Source: Cohnella rhizosphaerae
GTDB lineage: Bacteria > Bacillota > Bacilli > Paenibacillales > Paenibacillaceae
Assembly (NCBI RefSeq): GCF_029525575.1
Contig: NZ_JAPDIA010000003.1
Coordinates: 372,001-436,000, forward strand
Reading direction: 5' to 3'
DNA: 64,000 nt
This document shows, piece after piece, positions 1-10,974 of the stretch (position 1 is its first letter; the number at the start of each line of letters is the position of its first letter). A program made the position numbers and the translations under genes. Below the pieces are notes generated by a model, which saw only the letters and a program-made list of their open reading frames with translations, was not told where the DNA came from and did not search any database.

Positions 1-1160
1 GCAGGGGCGTGTTCCTGCAGGCGCTCGACGAGAGCGCGCATGCCAAGGCGCACGATATCCAGCTGCAAACCTACTATCCGGCGTTGTTCGGCGAGCACTG
101 CTTCGTCATGGTGCTGTTCCAGGCAAGACCGAGGCCGGATGCGGGAGAGGCGCCGCTGCCCGTCGAGACGATCGCGGACCGGCTGGAGGCGGGACTGCGG
201 CGGGAAGGAGCGGAGGCCAGCGTCTTCCATGTGTCGCGCGCGGAATTCATCGCCGTCGTCGGCTTGTCGAAGCCGGAGGAGCGGGCGAGGCTGATCAAGC
301 GGCTTCGCGGCTGCATCGCGGTGGCCGAGAAGGAAGCGCTGCTCGGCTACGACCTGTGGGCTTGCGTGAGCGAGGCGTATGCCGCGGAGATTAAAAATGC
401 CAATCGCGGCTACCGCGACGTCATGAACGGCATGCTGTACCGGGGCGTCGGAGACGCGGCGAGCGTGCTCGACGTCGAGGAGATCGAATACGTATGGAAC
501 GTCTACTTTCCGTTCGAGAAGCTCGAGAAGCTCTCGAATTACTTGCTGAACGGCAAGCTGCAGGAGAGCGTCCAGATTATCCGGGAGACGATGGGCGAGA
601 ACGCGGCGCGCAACGTCCACCGCCACCAGCTCGTTCATATCGCCAAGTCGATGCTCTTCTACATGCTCCGGTACGCTGGGGGCTCCGCGGATATGCGCGA
701 GGAGCTGTACGCGATCGAGACCGACTTTTGCCGCCGCGCCGAGCAGACCTTCGACTATCGCGAGCTGGAGGAGGCGTTGGTCGCGGTAGCGGGCCGCCTG
801 TCCGCTTATGGGCGAGCGGAGCCGAAGAACAAGCTGAACTCGGCCTTTATCTCGCAATACATCGAGCTGCACTACATGGAGAATCTGTACCTGGACCAGA
901 TCGCGGCGGTCATGGAGACGACGCCCAAGTACTTCTCGAACTACTTCAAGAAGACGTTCGGCGTGAACTACGTGGAGTATCTGAACAAAGTGAGGCTATC
1001 GCACGCGCGGGATCTGCTCCGAAGCACGAGCCTGTCGATCGCCGAGATCGGGGAGAAGACGGGGTATTTGAACGCGTCGACGTTCACGACGACGTTCAAA
1101 AAGTATATGGGCGTGTCGCCGAGCGATTATCGCAAGCAAAACGATCAGCAAATCGTCTAG
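1..1160 (+). CDS. AraC-family sensor/regulator, C-terminal part (5' truncated by window edge)
   Basis: The reading frame is open from the first bases, so the true start lies upstream. The last ~100 residues form a double helix-turn-helix AraC domain (helices around LYLDQIAAVMETTPKYFSNY and LSIAEIGEKTGYLNASTF, then the usual F-K-K-Y-x-G-V-S-P-x-x-Y-R ending). The preceding ~280 residues match the cytoplasmic middle region of the large Paenibacillus AraC regulators that carry an N-terminal membrane sensor, such as the one at 32029-34361. It probably controls a nearby carbohydrate transport or hydrolase gene. A response regulator of the YesN type is an alternative, because the N terminus is not visible. 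Confidence 0.8.
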   Translation, partial: RGVFLQALDESAHAKAHDIQLQTYYPALFGEHCFVMVLFQARPRPDAGEAPLPVETIADRLEAGLRREGAEASVFHVSRAEFIAVVGLSKPEERARLIKRLRGCIAVAEKEALLGYDLWACVSEAYAAEIKNANRGYRDVMNGMLYRGVGDAASVLDVEEIEYVWNVYFPFEKLEKLSNYLLNGKLQESVQIIRETMGENAARNVHRHQLVHIAKSMLFYMLRYAGGSADMREELYAIETDFCRRAEQTFDYRELEEALVAVAGRLSAYGRAEPKNKLNSAFISQYIELHYMENLYLDQIAAVMETTPKYFSNYFKKTFGVNYVEYLNKVRLSHARDLLRSTSLSIAEIGEKTGYLNASTFTTTFKKYMGVSPSDYRKQNDQQIV

Positions 1161-1236
1161 GCGCGAGTGAGTTGCATGCGCGCGGTTGTGAGAACATCAA
1201 AACGATCGGCAGATTTTCTAAGCGGGAGTGATAACC

Positions 1237-2239
1237 ATGCGCGCCATTGTGACGCAGAGCGGGAACATCAAGGTGATCGAGCTGGAGCGGCCGGACCCGG
1301 CGCCTGGGCATGTGCTGGTCCGCACCGAGTACTCCGCGATCAGCCCGGGCACGGAGATGGGCTTCGTCGGCCGGGCCTCCGACGATGCCGCGGCCATCGG
1401 CTACAGCGCCGTCGGCATCGTCGAAGCGGTCGGCGAAGGCGTGGCGGACCGCCGCGTCGGCGAGCGCGTGGCCTGCTACGGCGTGCCGTACGTGCGGCAC
1501 GCGGAATGGCTCGCGGTGCCGACCAACCTGACGGCCGTCGTGCCGGAAGGCGTGGCGCCGGAGGAAGCGGCCTTCGGCGGCCTGGGCGCCATCGCGGTCC
1601 ACGCGCTGCGGGTCGCGGACCTGCGGTTCGGCGAGTCCGCGGTCGTCGTGGGGCTGGGCATCCTGGGCAATCTCGTGGCCCAGATCGCCCATGCGGCCGC
1701 TTGCCGCGCGGTCGGCTACGATCTGAACGCCGAGCGCGCCGATAGGCTGCGGCAGCTGGGAGGCGCGAGCGCGTACGCGGAGGCGGATGCGCTGGAGGCG
1801 GCGCTGCCGGAAGAGACCGGCGGCGCCGGAGCGGACGCGGTGCTGCTGTGCGCCAGCGGGCCGGGCGAGCCGCTCATCAATAAGGCGCTCGAGTGGGTCC
1901 GCGACCGGGGGGAAGGTCGTCATCGTCGGCGACCTGACGATGAGCTTCAGCCGCGGGCTCATGTTCGCCAAGGAAGCGCAAGTGCTCATCTCGCGCGCCG
2001 GCGGCCCCGGCCGGTACGACCCGTCGTACGAGCGGGACAACCGGGACTACCCGCTCGGCCACGTGCGATGGACCGAGGGACGGAATCTTGCGGCGTACAT
2101 CCGCCTGCTGGCGGAGGGGCGAATCTCCGTGCGTCCGCTTATTACGGACGTCTACCCGCTTGAGCAGGCCGCCGAGGCATACGCGAACTACGCGGACAAG
2201 AGCACGCGGACGATCGGGACGCTGATCCGGTACGGGTAG
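1237..2239 (+). CDS. Zinc-type alcohol dehydrogenase-like (MDR) oxidoreductase, one frameshift
   Basis: Medium-chain dehydrogenase/reductase. It has an N-terminal GroES-like domain and a Rossmann domain (VVVGLGILGNLVAQIAHAA) that binds NAD(P). The frame breaks at a run of six G at 1906-1911; with five G the two halves join as WVRDRG-KVVIVGDL, giving 333 aa, normal for the family. The usual GHE zinc-ligand motif is absent: the equivalent stretch reads GYSAVGIVEAVGEGV, so a catalytic zinc is doubtful. ATG 1237 is chosen because GGGAG precedes it at good spacing; GTG 1228 is in frame upstream. Substrate unknown; related proteins act on sugars or polyols, which fits the neighbouring glycan genes. 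Confidence 0.75.
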
Positions 2240-2382
2240 GGAAGGTGGGGCGCGCGAGAGACTTTAGGTGCTCGGTAGACGGAACGAATCGGCTGCTTTG
2301 TGCACAGCGTCCGCGCGGACACTGTTCCTTTACGGATAGACACGGTACAATCATCTCATTCGAGACAGACAGGAGAATGACG

Positions 2383-3318
2383 ATGCTCCCCTTCGTGCAG
2401 CTGGCGCAGTTCCGAGAGATCAGGCCACATGTCCGCTTCGCGCACTATACGGAGTTTCCGATGAAGGTGCCCTCGCGTTATTTGTTCGATCACGAAATCA
2501 TTCTCGTCGAGCGCGGACGGGGCACCGTTTTTACGGAGCTGGGCGCTTTTCCGTACGGGGAGCGTTCGCTGCTGATGATTCCGCCGGGGGTCCTTCACTC
2601 GTTCAAGGACGATCCCGACGCGTCGCTCGGGCATGCGCATCGGGCGATTCATTTCGACTGGGAACCGCAAGCGGTAGATGGCCTCCTTCACATTGTCGGG
2701 GATCGGGAAGGGCCGATTTACCGGGATGAGCTTCCGAGTGAAGCGGCCAAGCTGGCCTCGCTATGGCTGCCGAATATGGTGCGGATCGACGGGGCGAGCG
2801 AGGAGACCGTCGCGCTCGTCGAGCAGGTCGTCGAAGCGTTCCGCCAAGACGGGCCGCTGCGGAAGCTGGAGCTGCAGGCCCTGTTCCTGCGGCTGCTGTT
2901 CGTCTTGTCGCGGCAGCTTCAGGACGGATACGTCGTCTGCGCGCCGCTGACCGACCGGAAGACGGGCAGGCCGCGAGACCGCTCGGATATCACGAAGTAC
3001 ATCTTGCGCATGCACGATGCCGTCGGGCAAACCCCCGTTACCGATGACATTTTAAATCAATGGCAGGAGACGGTGTTTTTCAGCGCGCCGCATTTCCACC
3101 GGTTATTTAAGGAGCAGACGGGCTTCACGCCTCATGAATATTTCACCAAGCTTAGGATGGAAAAGGGAGCCAAGCTGCTGCTTAGCACGGATCTCCTGGT
3201 ACAGGAAGTCGCATACGCTTGCGGCTATGAAGACAGCCGGTATTTCAGCCGGCTTTTCCGCAAGCACGAAGGGGTCAGCCCGAATCCATACCGTCGCGTT
3301 TTCCTCCATCGGGATTAA
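2383..3318 (+). CDS. AraC-family transcriptional regulator with cupin-like sensor domain
   Basis: About 311 aa. The N-terminal ~150 residues resemble the AraC arabinose-binding/cupin fold (HEIILVERGRGTVF, then IPPGVLHSFKDD with clustered His), and the C-terminal ~100 residues form the AraC double HTH ending in FSRLFRKHEGVSPNPYRR. ATG 2383 sits 7 nt after AGGAG; ATG 2377 is in frame but too close to it. The gene lies directly upstream of, and codirectional with, the GH78 gene at 3445, so it most likely responds to a sugar released from rhamnosides and activates that hydrolase. This functional link is inferred from position. Confidence 0.85.
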   Translation: MLPFVQLAQFREIRPHVRFAHYTEFPMKVPSRYLFDHEIILVERGRGTVFTELGAFPYGERSLLMIPPGVLHSFKDDPDASLGHAHRAIHFDWEPQAVDGLLHIVGDREGPIYRDELPSEAAKLASLWLPNMVRIDGASEETVALVEQVVEAFRQDGPLRKLELQALFLRLLFVLSRQLQDGYVVCAPLTDRKTGRPRDRSDITKYILRMHDAVGQTPVTDDILNQWQETVFFSAPHFHRLFKEQTGFTPHEYFTKLRMEKGAKLLLSTDLLVQEVAYACGYEDSRYFSRLFRKHEGVSPNPYRRVFLHRD

Positions 3319-3444
3319 CCGTCTCTCCTCGAACCCAATAACTGAAATGATTTATTTGTCCACCTAAAATGAAAGCTGCGGCCTCCTGCGTGCTTCCGTC
3401 CGGTTGATACAATCGGCATAAGCAACGACAAGGAGGCTTCTTGC

Positions 3445-5792
3445 ATGAAGAACGTACCGTGTTTGTGGCATCCATCGCCTTCTCGCGCGCAAAACGTCTA
3501 TGTCCTTTTCCAAACGGCATTGGCGCTTGAGGAAGCGGACGATTGGCAGCTGAACGTATTCGGCAGCAGCCTGTACCGCGTTTATGTAGACGGGGAGGAA
3601 ATCGCGGAGGGGCCGGCGCGGTTTTCCCCGAGCACCCGGAGTACGACGTTTACGCCTTCAATATGCCCGCCGGACGCCGTATCCTGTCCGTCATCGTGCA
3701 CGATTACGGCGTCCATACGCGCATTTTGATGGGGGGGGATCCATCCCTTTCTGCAGTGCCGGGCGACCGGGAAAAAAGGGCAGATTCCGCTGGCGTGGAG
3801 GTGCAAGGAGCTGGACGCTTTCGAGCCGATCGACCGTCGGGTCAACGGGCAGCTCGGCTGGATGGAAAGCTGCGACACCAGGCGGCTGCCGGATTTGCGC
3901 CGTGCGTTCGACGGGGGAAGGGTGGCTGGAGGCGCTCGAAATCGAGCATCCGCTCGGGGATGCCGCTTACCGTCCCAGTACGGTCGGGGATTGCCTCCGG
4001 CTGCCGGTGGCGGCAACCGAGATCGCGCGCGGCACGTATGCCGACCGATTCGGGTACGCGAACGACGATCCGCCGGTGCGATTCGTGAGCCGGGATTTGC
4101 AGCCGCAATTGCCGGACGACGGCGTATGGGTGCGGTTCGACCTCGGCAAGATCGGCTTGTATCGCCCGTGCATCGCGATCGATGTGCCGCGGGGGGACCA
4201 TCGTTGAAGCGGGCTACGCCGAATCGCTCACCGACGGACGGGTATTCCCGGTCATCCCGCTGTCGGCCAGCACGTCCTGTCACGTCGACCGATGGATCGC
4301 CGCCGGCGGGCCGCAGCGGCTGCTCACGTTTGCGCCGCGCGGCTTCCGCTTCATCGAGGTTCATATCGCAGCCGCCCCGACCGACGTGATTTCGCTTCAA
4401 GCGGAAGGCCTGCAGCGCACCCGCTACGGCGAATCGGCCGCGACCTTCCACTGCAGCGACGCGCGGCTGAACGACATCTGGCGGCTTGGCGCAGATACGC
4501 TGCGCGCCTGCGCCGAGGACGCGCTGATCGATACGCCGACGAGAGAGCGTGGGCAATGGATCGGCGATGCCGCCGTCATCGGCATGGAAGTGCTTGGCGT
4601 CACCTTCGGGGATCTCGAGCTCGTTCGCCGGGGGCTGCAGCAGGCATCCTACCGCCGCAGGCACGACGGATTGGCGGCGGGTCTTTGTCCCGGACAGGAG
4701 GCTTACTTGACGACGTACGCGCTCTATTGGATCGACGGCTGCTTCCGCTACGCCAGGCTGACCGGGGACAACAGCCTCCTGGAAGAATGCTACGAGACGG
4801 CAGCGCGCACGATCGATTACTTTTTCGCACACATGACGCCGCGAGGCACGCTTCCTTCCGCGGACACCTGGGACTTCATCGACTGGGGACACGCCGTCGC
4901 GCCCGGCGAGATCAACGTCAGTCTGAATCTGACGCTGCTGAATACGCTGGGGCAAATGGCGGCATGGGAGCAGGCACGAGGCTTGCACGATAATGCGAAG
5001 AAACGCCGGGAACAGCGTGAACAAATAGGCCGAATCGTGGCGCAGCACTACCGGTCGGCGGATGGGCTGCTGGCCAAATCGGTGCCGGCCGAGGCGCTAT
5101 CGTCGCCGGAAACGAGGCAGGCAGGTTATCACGCGACCGTCCTCGGCCTGCTATACGGTTTGTTCAACGAGGATACGAAGACACGCGCCGTCGCGTTCAT
5201 CAAACGGCATATGCTGAGCTGCTTTCCGAACGATCCCGACGCGCCGCGGCTTGCGCACCCTTCGGCCGATCACGAGCGGCTCATCACCCCGAGCTTCTCC
5301 CACTTTTCCCTGCAGGCATTGTGGGAGGCGGGGGGGAGGCAGACTTTGTGCTGGAGCAGTACCGGACGTGCTGGGGGGTGGATGCTGGACCAGGGCGTCA
5401 CGACGCTGCTCGAGGTGTTCGATACCCGCTGGAGCCACTGCCATGCGTGGTCCGCTTCGCCGACCTGGCAGCTGTCGCGGTATTCGCTCGGCCTCATCCC
5501 GGAGCCGGGCGGGGACCTTTGGCGTTACCGGCTGCGGTTTCAGCCGGGCACGCTTGCGTATGCCTCCGGCAGCGTGCCGCTGCTGGCGGACAAGGGCATG
5601 CTCCATGTTAAATGGAAACGGATCGCGCCGGGACAATGGGAATACGAGCTGCGCGCCGATCGTCCGATTCGCGTGTCGCTTGAAGGGGCGCGCGCGATCC
5701 GGCATATGGTGCTGGACGGCGAAGAGACCGCGCCGAATACGCTGCTCGAAGTGCAGGAGCGCCTGGTGCTGAAGTATACCGACGTTAAATAA
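3445..5792 (+). CDS. GH78-type alpha-L-rhamnosidase-like hydrolase, several frameshifts
   Basis: About 780 aa once repaired. The catalytic (alpha/alpha)6 barrel carries the GH78 signature DTPTRERGQWIGDA (about 4530-4570), followed by GWMLDQGVTTLLEVFD and SHCHAWSASPTW, typical of the barrel end. Predicted to release terminal rhamnose from glycosides. Frame breaks lie near 3625 and at 3731-3738 (G8), 3913-3917 (G5), 4191-4196 (G6), 5330-5336 (G7) and 5373-5378 (G6). The last two compensate: the conserved stretch EADFVLEQYRTCWG is encoded between them in another frame. No signal peptide is visible, so it probably acts in the cytoplasm. GGAGG precedes ATG 3445. Confidence 0.8.
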
Positions 5793-5803
5793 GCGGTGAT
5801 TGA

Positions 5804-6587
5804 TTAACGTGATTCAGTTGCGAAGACGAAATTGCCGAGCGTGAACCCCCCTGCCTCGTAGCGGACTGACGCCGTAATGTCTCCAATGTATTGGGGCTCT
5901 ACCCGACCGTCGATCGAGAGACCGATCGCGGCCTTCAGGGTTATCGTCTCCTCCGTCGCTTGGAAATACACGATAGCGCCGTAGCCCAGTTTCTCCTTGA
6001 TCGCCTCGGCCCCATACTCATCGACGAACGCGCTTAAATCAACCTCATACTTTTTATCCCCGGCCGCGATGCGTCCGAGCCATTTGCCCGCCTGTTCCGT
6101 TTTCTCGAACGAGAGCGCATCCCCCCAGCTGTGCCAGGTAATCCTCCTCCTGGAACGCATGGTCGGCAAATGGCCGCTCGCCTGCGCCGTCCGTTTCCGT
6201 CAACTCCACGACATGGAGCTCGTCCAGGAGCAAGCCCGTCCCCGAGCCCAGCTCCAGCACGGCCGCCAGCTCGTCGTCGCCGTCATGATCGTAGTCGGCG
6301 ATCGTCAGCGCCGGCATCACGCCCCGGACGGTCGAGTACCTCCAGTCCATCGTCTGCCGCTTATCTCCGACGGCGAGAATCGCGTTTTTTGCCGTGTCCG
6401 CATATAGGTAGACGTCCTTGTCAGGTATGGAGGCGACCGGCGTCATGCCGGCGGTCTTATTTTCGGGCGTCTCGCTCGCCGGATCTCGCCCGGGCGCCTC
6501 GGCCGTCGAGCATGCGGATAGAAGCGTCAGGATCGCAGCGGCGCCGCCCAAGCCCTTCCAGCCCTTCTTATATTCAAGTCTAGCCAA
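5804..6587 (-). CDS. Predicted lipoprotein with FG-GAP/Ca-binding-like segment, one frameshift
   Basis: Starts at TTG 6587 behind a strong GGAGG. A signal peptide ends in the lipobox LLSAC, so it should be lipid-anchored outside the membrane. The middle contains ADYDHDGDDELAAV, the Asp-rich loop of FG-GAP/VCBS-type repeats. The frame breaks at C6 6121-6126; with five bases the halves join as EDYLAQLGDALSFEKTE and the protein is 260 aa. It is convergent with the GH78 gene, with only about 11 nt between the stops. Function unknown; metal or ligand sensing is only a guess from the repeat type. Confidence 0.65.
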
Positions 6588-6761
6588 TCGCTTCCCCCTC
6601 CTAGGCGTTTTCCATATAGACGGCGAGAGGCGGTTACGGGTTCAGGCGATTCACTTTTTTCGATATTTGCTATTCTTTATTTCATCTTTACATCATCTGA
6701 GGTCGCCTACTATAATCTGATTAATCCGAGTAACTTACATGGATAATTGGAGGGGACCTAG

Positions 6762-7826
6762 ATGAAAAAGAAATTCCGATTCGCCGCCCTTGGCGCGGCT
6801 CTCTTGTTAACGACGGTGCTGGGCGCCTGCGGTAACAACAATAACAACGCGTCGGGCGGCGCTTCGAGCGAAGCGGCACCGTCCAGCAGCGCGCCGGCTT
6901 CTGCCAGCGCCAGTGCAAGCGGGAGCGCTTCTTCCGGCGGCACCGACTACCCGACCAAGACCATTCAAATTTACGTACCGTTCTCCGCGGGCGGCGCGTC
7001 GGACCTGGCGGTCCGGGCGCTCCAGCCGAAGCTCGAGTCCGTGCTCGGGCAGAAGGTCGAAGTCATCGACAAGCCGGGCGGCGCCGGCGCGCTCTCGATG
7101 AACGAAGTGCTCAAGGCCAAGCCGGACGGCTACACCGTGGGCTTCGTAACGGTCGGCCCCGGCATCATCACGCCGCTGTCGTCCGACGTCGGCTACACGA
7201 CAGCCGACTTCGACGCGGTAGGCGGCTTCATGGACAACCCGTACGCGCTTGCCGTATCGGCCTCCAGCTCCTACAAGACGCTGCAAGAGCTGGTCGATGC
7301 GATCAAGGCCAAGCCGAACACGATCAAGATCGGCACGACGGGCCCGTCTTCGCCGTCCTTCATCGGCCTCGAGCAGTTCGCCAAGACGCAGGACCTCAAG
7401 TTCCAGCTCGTGCCGTTCAACGGCGGCGTCGACGCGGTCAACGCGCTGCTCGGCGGCAACGTGGACGCGATCGTTAACGTCGACTCGGAAATTCTGTCGT
7501 ACGTGAAGGACAACAAGTTCCGTCCGCTCGCCATCGTCACCAAGAAGCGCTCCGCGATTCTGCCGGACGTCCAGACCTCAGACGAGCAGAACCTCGGCGG
7601 CCTCACGTTCGCGCCGCCTCCGGGCGGGCTGTTCGTACCGAAGGGCACGCCGGCCGACGTCGTCGCCAAGCTCGAGGACGCCCTCAAGCAAGCGACCGCC
7701 GACGCCGACGTGAAGAAGAGCTTCGACAACATTTTCATCGAGCCGATCTTCACGTCGGCCGCCGACTTCCGCAAAGCCTACGACGACGCGCTGGGCTACT
7801 ACCAGGAAAATCTCAAGAAGTCCTGA
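6762..7826 (+). CDS. tctC: Tripartite tricarboxylate transporter substrate-binding lipoprotein
   Basis: 354 aa. Signal peptide with lipobox LGAC near residue 23, then a long Ser/Ala linker (residues ~25-60) typical of surface lipoproteins in Gram-positive bacteria, then the Bug/TctC fold: YVPFSAGGASDLAVRAL, VIDKPGGAGALSMNEV and NALLGGNVDAIV. It captures a carboxylate outside the cell and hands it to TctA/TctB, encoded next. GGAGG precedes ATG 6762. The substrate cannot be read from the sequence; citrate-like and aromatic carboxylates are both known for the family. First gene of a tctC-tctB-tctA operon. Confidence 0.92.
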   Translation: MKKKFRFAALGAALLLTTVLGACGNNNNNASGGASSEAAPSSSAPASASASASGSASSGGTDYPTKTIQIYVPFSAGGASDLAVRALQPKLESVLGQKVEVIDKPGGAGALSMNEVLKAKPDGYTVGFVTVGPGIITPLSSDVGYTTADFDAVGGFMDNPYALAVSASSSYKTLQELVDAIKAKPNTIKIGTTGPSSPSFIGLEQFAKTQDLKFQLVPFNGGVDAVNALLGGNVDAIVNVDSEILSYVKDNKFRPLAIVTKKRSAILPDVQTSDEQNLGGLTFAPPPGGLFVPKGTPADVVAKLEDALKQATADADVKKSFDNIFIEPIFTSAADFRKAYDDALGYYQENLKKS

Positions 7827-7922
7827 TTCCTCATTTCAAATTCATGAAGGCAACGATGCCGAGCGCCAAGCGGACCAACCGCGCGCGCTCGGCCTTCCTG
7901 CCTGGAAAAGGGTGCGAAACCG

Positions 7923-8489
7923 ATGAATACGCCTAGAATACGCACAGCCGCCCTGTGGCCCAGCGCCGTCCCGCTCGGCATCGGTGTCTACTTTCTTTTT
8001 TTATCCGCGCGGATGAAGTTCGGCAGCTGGCAGAATCCCGGACCCGGCCTGTGGCCGACCTGCCTGTCCGTCCTCATCGTGCTGGTATCGCTGGGGCTGC
8101 TCGCGCTGGCGCTGCGCAAGAAACCCGCCGCCGGGACGATACACCGACTTCAGGAGCATGTCCACCACGTTCCCGGTACCGACGACGCCGCGCTGGAGGC
8201 TGCCTGGGAGCGGACGGAGGGCGCCGAAGAAGAAGGCTTTACGCGCAATTCCCGTTATCCGCTGTACGCCGTCCTCGGCCTGGCTGCGTTTATCCTGCTG
8301 TTCGAGCGGTTCGGGCTGTCGCTGCCGTGCCTCGCGCTGCTGCTGTTCTGGACGAAGCTGCTCGGCAAGGAGCGCTGGCGCGTCGCGGTGCCCGTGTCGG
8401 TCGGGCTCACCGCGCTGATCTACCTGATTTTCGGCTGGGGCCTCGAGGTCCCGTTCCCCCACGACATTCTGCTGTCCGGCGCGAGGTAG
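7923..8489 (+). CDS. tctB: Tripartite tricarboxylate transporter small membrane subunit
   Basis: 188 aa with four predicted membrane segments: near residues 10-28, 42-62, 113-133 and 148-170, separated by a polar acidic loop (residues ~70-108). Topology and length fit TctB, the small membrane component whose individual role is unclear. It lies between tctC (96 nt upstream) and tctA (starts 3 nt after the stop), so the three subunits are surely cotranscribed. Confidence 0.88.
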   Translation: MNTPRIRTAALWPSAVPLGIGVYFLFLSARMKFGSWQNPGPGLWPTCLSVLIVLVSLGLLALALRKKPAAGTIHRLQEHVHHVPGTDDAALEAAWERTEGAEEEGFTRNSRYPLYAVLGLAAFILLFERFGLSLPCLALLLFWTKLLGKERWRVAVPVSVGLTALIYLIFGWGLEVPFPHDILLSGAR

Positions 8490-8492
8490 CCC

Positions 8493-9996
8493 ATGGATAC
8501 GTTGAATGCGATGGCCTCCGGCTTCGAAGTCGCCCTGTCCTGGCACAATCTCTTGTACTGCCTCATCGGCGTGCTGGTCGGCAACATCGTCGGCGTGCTG
8601 CCGGGCCTCGGCCCGACCGCTACGATCTCGCTGCTCCTGCCGTTCGCCTTCACGCTGCCGCCCGAGAGCTCGATCATCATGATGGCGGGCATCTACTACG
8701 GCGCCATGTACGGCGGGTCCATCACCTCGACGCTGCTCGATCTGCCGGGCGAAGCCGCGTCGGTCGTCACGACGTTCGACGGCTACCAGATGACCAAGCA
8801 AGGCCGGGCGGGCATCGCGCTCGGCATCGCCGCGATCGGCTCCTTCGTCGCGGGCACGCTGGCCGTCATCGGGCTGAGCTTCCTGGCGCCGGGGCTGGCA
8901 AACTTCGCGGTGAAGTTCGGCGCGCCCGAGTACGCGGTGCTGACGTCGCTCGGCATTCTGCTGGTCGCGTACCTTGGGACCAAGTCGTTTCTGAAAAGCG
9001 CGGTGTGCGCCGCGTTCGGCCTGCTGCTTGCGACGATCGGACAGGACCCGATCACGGGCTCGATTCGCCTGACGTTCGGCTCGAACCATCTGCTCGGCGG
9101 CATCGACTTCGCGGCGATGGCGATGGGCGTATTCGGCGTCGGCGAGATTCTGTACAACCTCGAGCACCTGTCCAAAGGCACGCTGAAGCAGACCAAGGTC
9201 GGGCGCGTGTGGCCGACGGTCAAGGATTTCGCGCAGGCGAAGTGGGCGATCGTGCGGGGCTCGGTCATCGGTTTCTTCGTCGGCATCCTGCCCGGCGGGG
9301 GGCTCGATCATCGCGACGGTCGCCTCGTACGGCGTGGAGAAAAGGGTGTCGAAGACGCCGGAGCGCTTCGGCAAAGGCGCCATCGAGGGCGTCGCGGGAC
9401 CGGAGTCGGCGAACAACGCGGCGGCCGGCGCGGCGTTTATCCCGCTGCTGACGCTGGGCATCCCGTCGGACGCGGTCATGGCGCTCATCTTCGGCACGCT
9501 GCTGCTGAACGGCATCACGCCGGGACCGCAGCTGATCGGCGAGCATCCGGACCTGTTCTGGGGCGTCGTGTCGTCGATGTACATCGGCAACGCGCTCCTG
9601 CTGCTGCTGAACCTGCCGTTCGTCGGCCTGTTCATCCAGCTGCTGCGGGTGCGGAGCAGCATTCTGATGGCGTTCGCGGTCGTGCTGACGCTCATCGGCG
9701 TCTACAGCCTGGGCAACGACAGCTTCAACATGGGCGTCGTGTTGTTCTTCGGAGTATTGGGTTATCTGATGCGAAAAGCGGGCTTCGACCCGGCGCCGAT
9801 GGTGCTGGCGTTCGTGCTCGGCAAGATTCTGGAGGGCGCGTTCCGCCAATCGCTTATCATGTCCAACGGCGACTTCGCCATCTTCGCGACGCGTCCGCTG
9901 TCCGGCGGCCTGCTCGGGCTGACGGCGCTGGGCGTGCTATACGCCGTGGCGAGTCGGCTGTGGAAGGCGCGGCGGCGCAGCGGCGGCCGGGAGTGA
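8493..9996 (+). CDS. tctA: Tripartite tricarboxylate transporter large permease, one frameshift
   Basis: 500 aa after repair, about 10-12 membrane segments. The N-terminal family signature is clear: GVLPGLGPTATISLLLPFAF and GIYYGAMYGGSITSTLLDLP, repeated in the second half as GPESANNAAAGAAFIPLLTL and GIPSDAVMALI. This is the sodium- or proton-coupled channel of the TTT system. The frame breaks at G6 9297-9302; with five G it reads ILPGGGSIIATVASYGVEK. The gene starts 3 nt after tctB and ends 48 nt before the stop of the convergent LysR gene, whose product may regulate the operon. Confidence 0.9.
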
Positions 9997-10044
9997 AGGG
10001 CTGAAGTAAGCGCAGGGCAGGGGCGACGATAACGACTTCGCGCC

Positions 10045-10974
10045 TCAGGCGGGCGAGGCTTCCGCGATCGCAGGCGCTTCTGCGCGCTCGCTCAACCGGC
10101 CGAGCTCCTCGGCCAGAAAGGCCGATAGCTTGCGCGCTGCGGCGCTCAGCAGGCGCGTGTCCTTCTTCATGAGCAGGCCGGTCGTGAGGCCGGCGTCCAG
10201 ATCCTCGATGGCGCGGACGATCGTGCCTTCGGGCGGAGGCGTCACGGTGATGCGCGGCACGGCGGCAATGCCGTATTCGACATGGACGTAATACTTGAGC
10301 GCGGCCATGTTGCCGATCTCGATCTTGCGGTACGGCGTGCCGCCTCGCTCGTGCAGCGCGGTCTCCAGCTTGCGGCGGAACGGGCAAGTGGCGTTGGTCA
10401 GCAGAATCTGTTCGCCGCGCAAGTCCGCAAGGCGGATGCGATGCTGCTTGGCCAGCGGATGCGCGGCCGGCAGCAGCAGCACGATGTCCTCGACGTAGAG
10501 CGGCTCGAACGTCGTGCCGAGTCCGCTGTCCGGCGTCGCGCAGATGGCGAAGTCGACCGAGCCGTCGCTGACGAGCTGGTTGAACATATGGCTGTTGTGG
10601 ATGCGAAGATGAATGTCCACGTTCGGATACGCGTCGGCGAACCGCTTCAGCAGCGCCGGAATGCGATAGCTGGCCGCGGGTTCCATGATGCCGACGTTCA
10701 CGGCGCCCTTTTCCCCGTCGTTCAGGTCGGTCATCGTCTGCTGAAGCTCGTAGTAATCGCGCAGCAGCCGGTCGCTCTTGGCGATGAACAGCTCGCCCGC
10801 CTGCGTGAGCCGCAGCTTCTTGCCCCGCTCGAGCAGCTTGACGCCGAGGCTGTCCTCGAGATTCTGAATCTGCTTGGTGATCGTGGACTGGGCGTACTGC
10901 AGCTCCTGCGCCGCCTTTTGGAAGCTCCCCGTCCGCACGATCGTCTGAAAGGTCGATATGCCGCGAATGTCCAT
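10045..10974 (-). CDS. LysR-family transcriptional regulator
   Basis: 309 aa. N-terminal winged HTH (residues 1-60, TFQTIVRTGSFQKAAQELQY and QSTITKQIQNLEDSLGVKLL), then a periplasmic-binding-like effector domain (FEPLYVEDIVLLLPAAHPLA). It is convergent with tctA and divergent from the AhpD-like gene at 11161 across a 186-bp spacer holding palindromes. LysR regulators usually control the divergent gene, so the AhpD/LLM/sulfurtransferase genes are its likely target. The inducer is unknown. Confidence 0.9.
   Translation of the reverse strand: MDIRGISTFQTIVRTGSFQKAAQELQYAQSTITKQIQNLEDSLGVKLLERGKKLRLTQAGELFIAKSDRLLRDYYELQQTMTDLNDGEKGAVNVGIMEPAASYRIPALLKRFADAYPNVDIHLRIHNSHMFNQLVSDGSVDFAICATPDSGLGTTFEPLYVEDIVLLLPAAHPLAKQHRIRLADLRGEQILLTNATCPFRRKLETALHERGGTPYRKIEIGNMAALKYYVHVEYGIAAVPRITVTPPPEGTIVRAIEDLDAGLTTGLLMKKDTRLLSAAARKLSAFLAEELGRLSERAEAPAIAEASPA

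Noticed and set aside
8001..9695. 564-residue minus-strand protein
   Set aside because: Antisense shadow of tctB/tctA in GC-rich DNA; low-complexity Arg/Gln/Asp composition.
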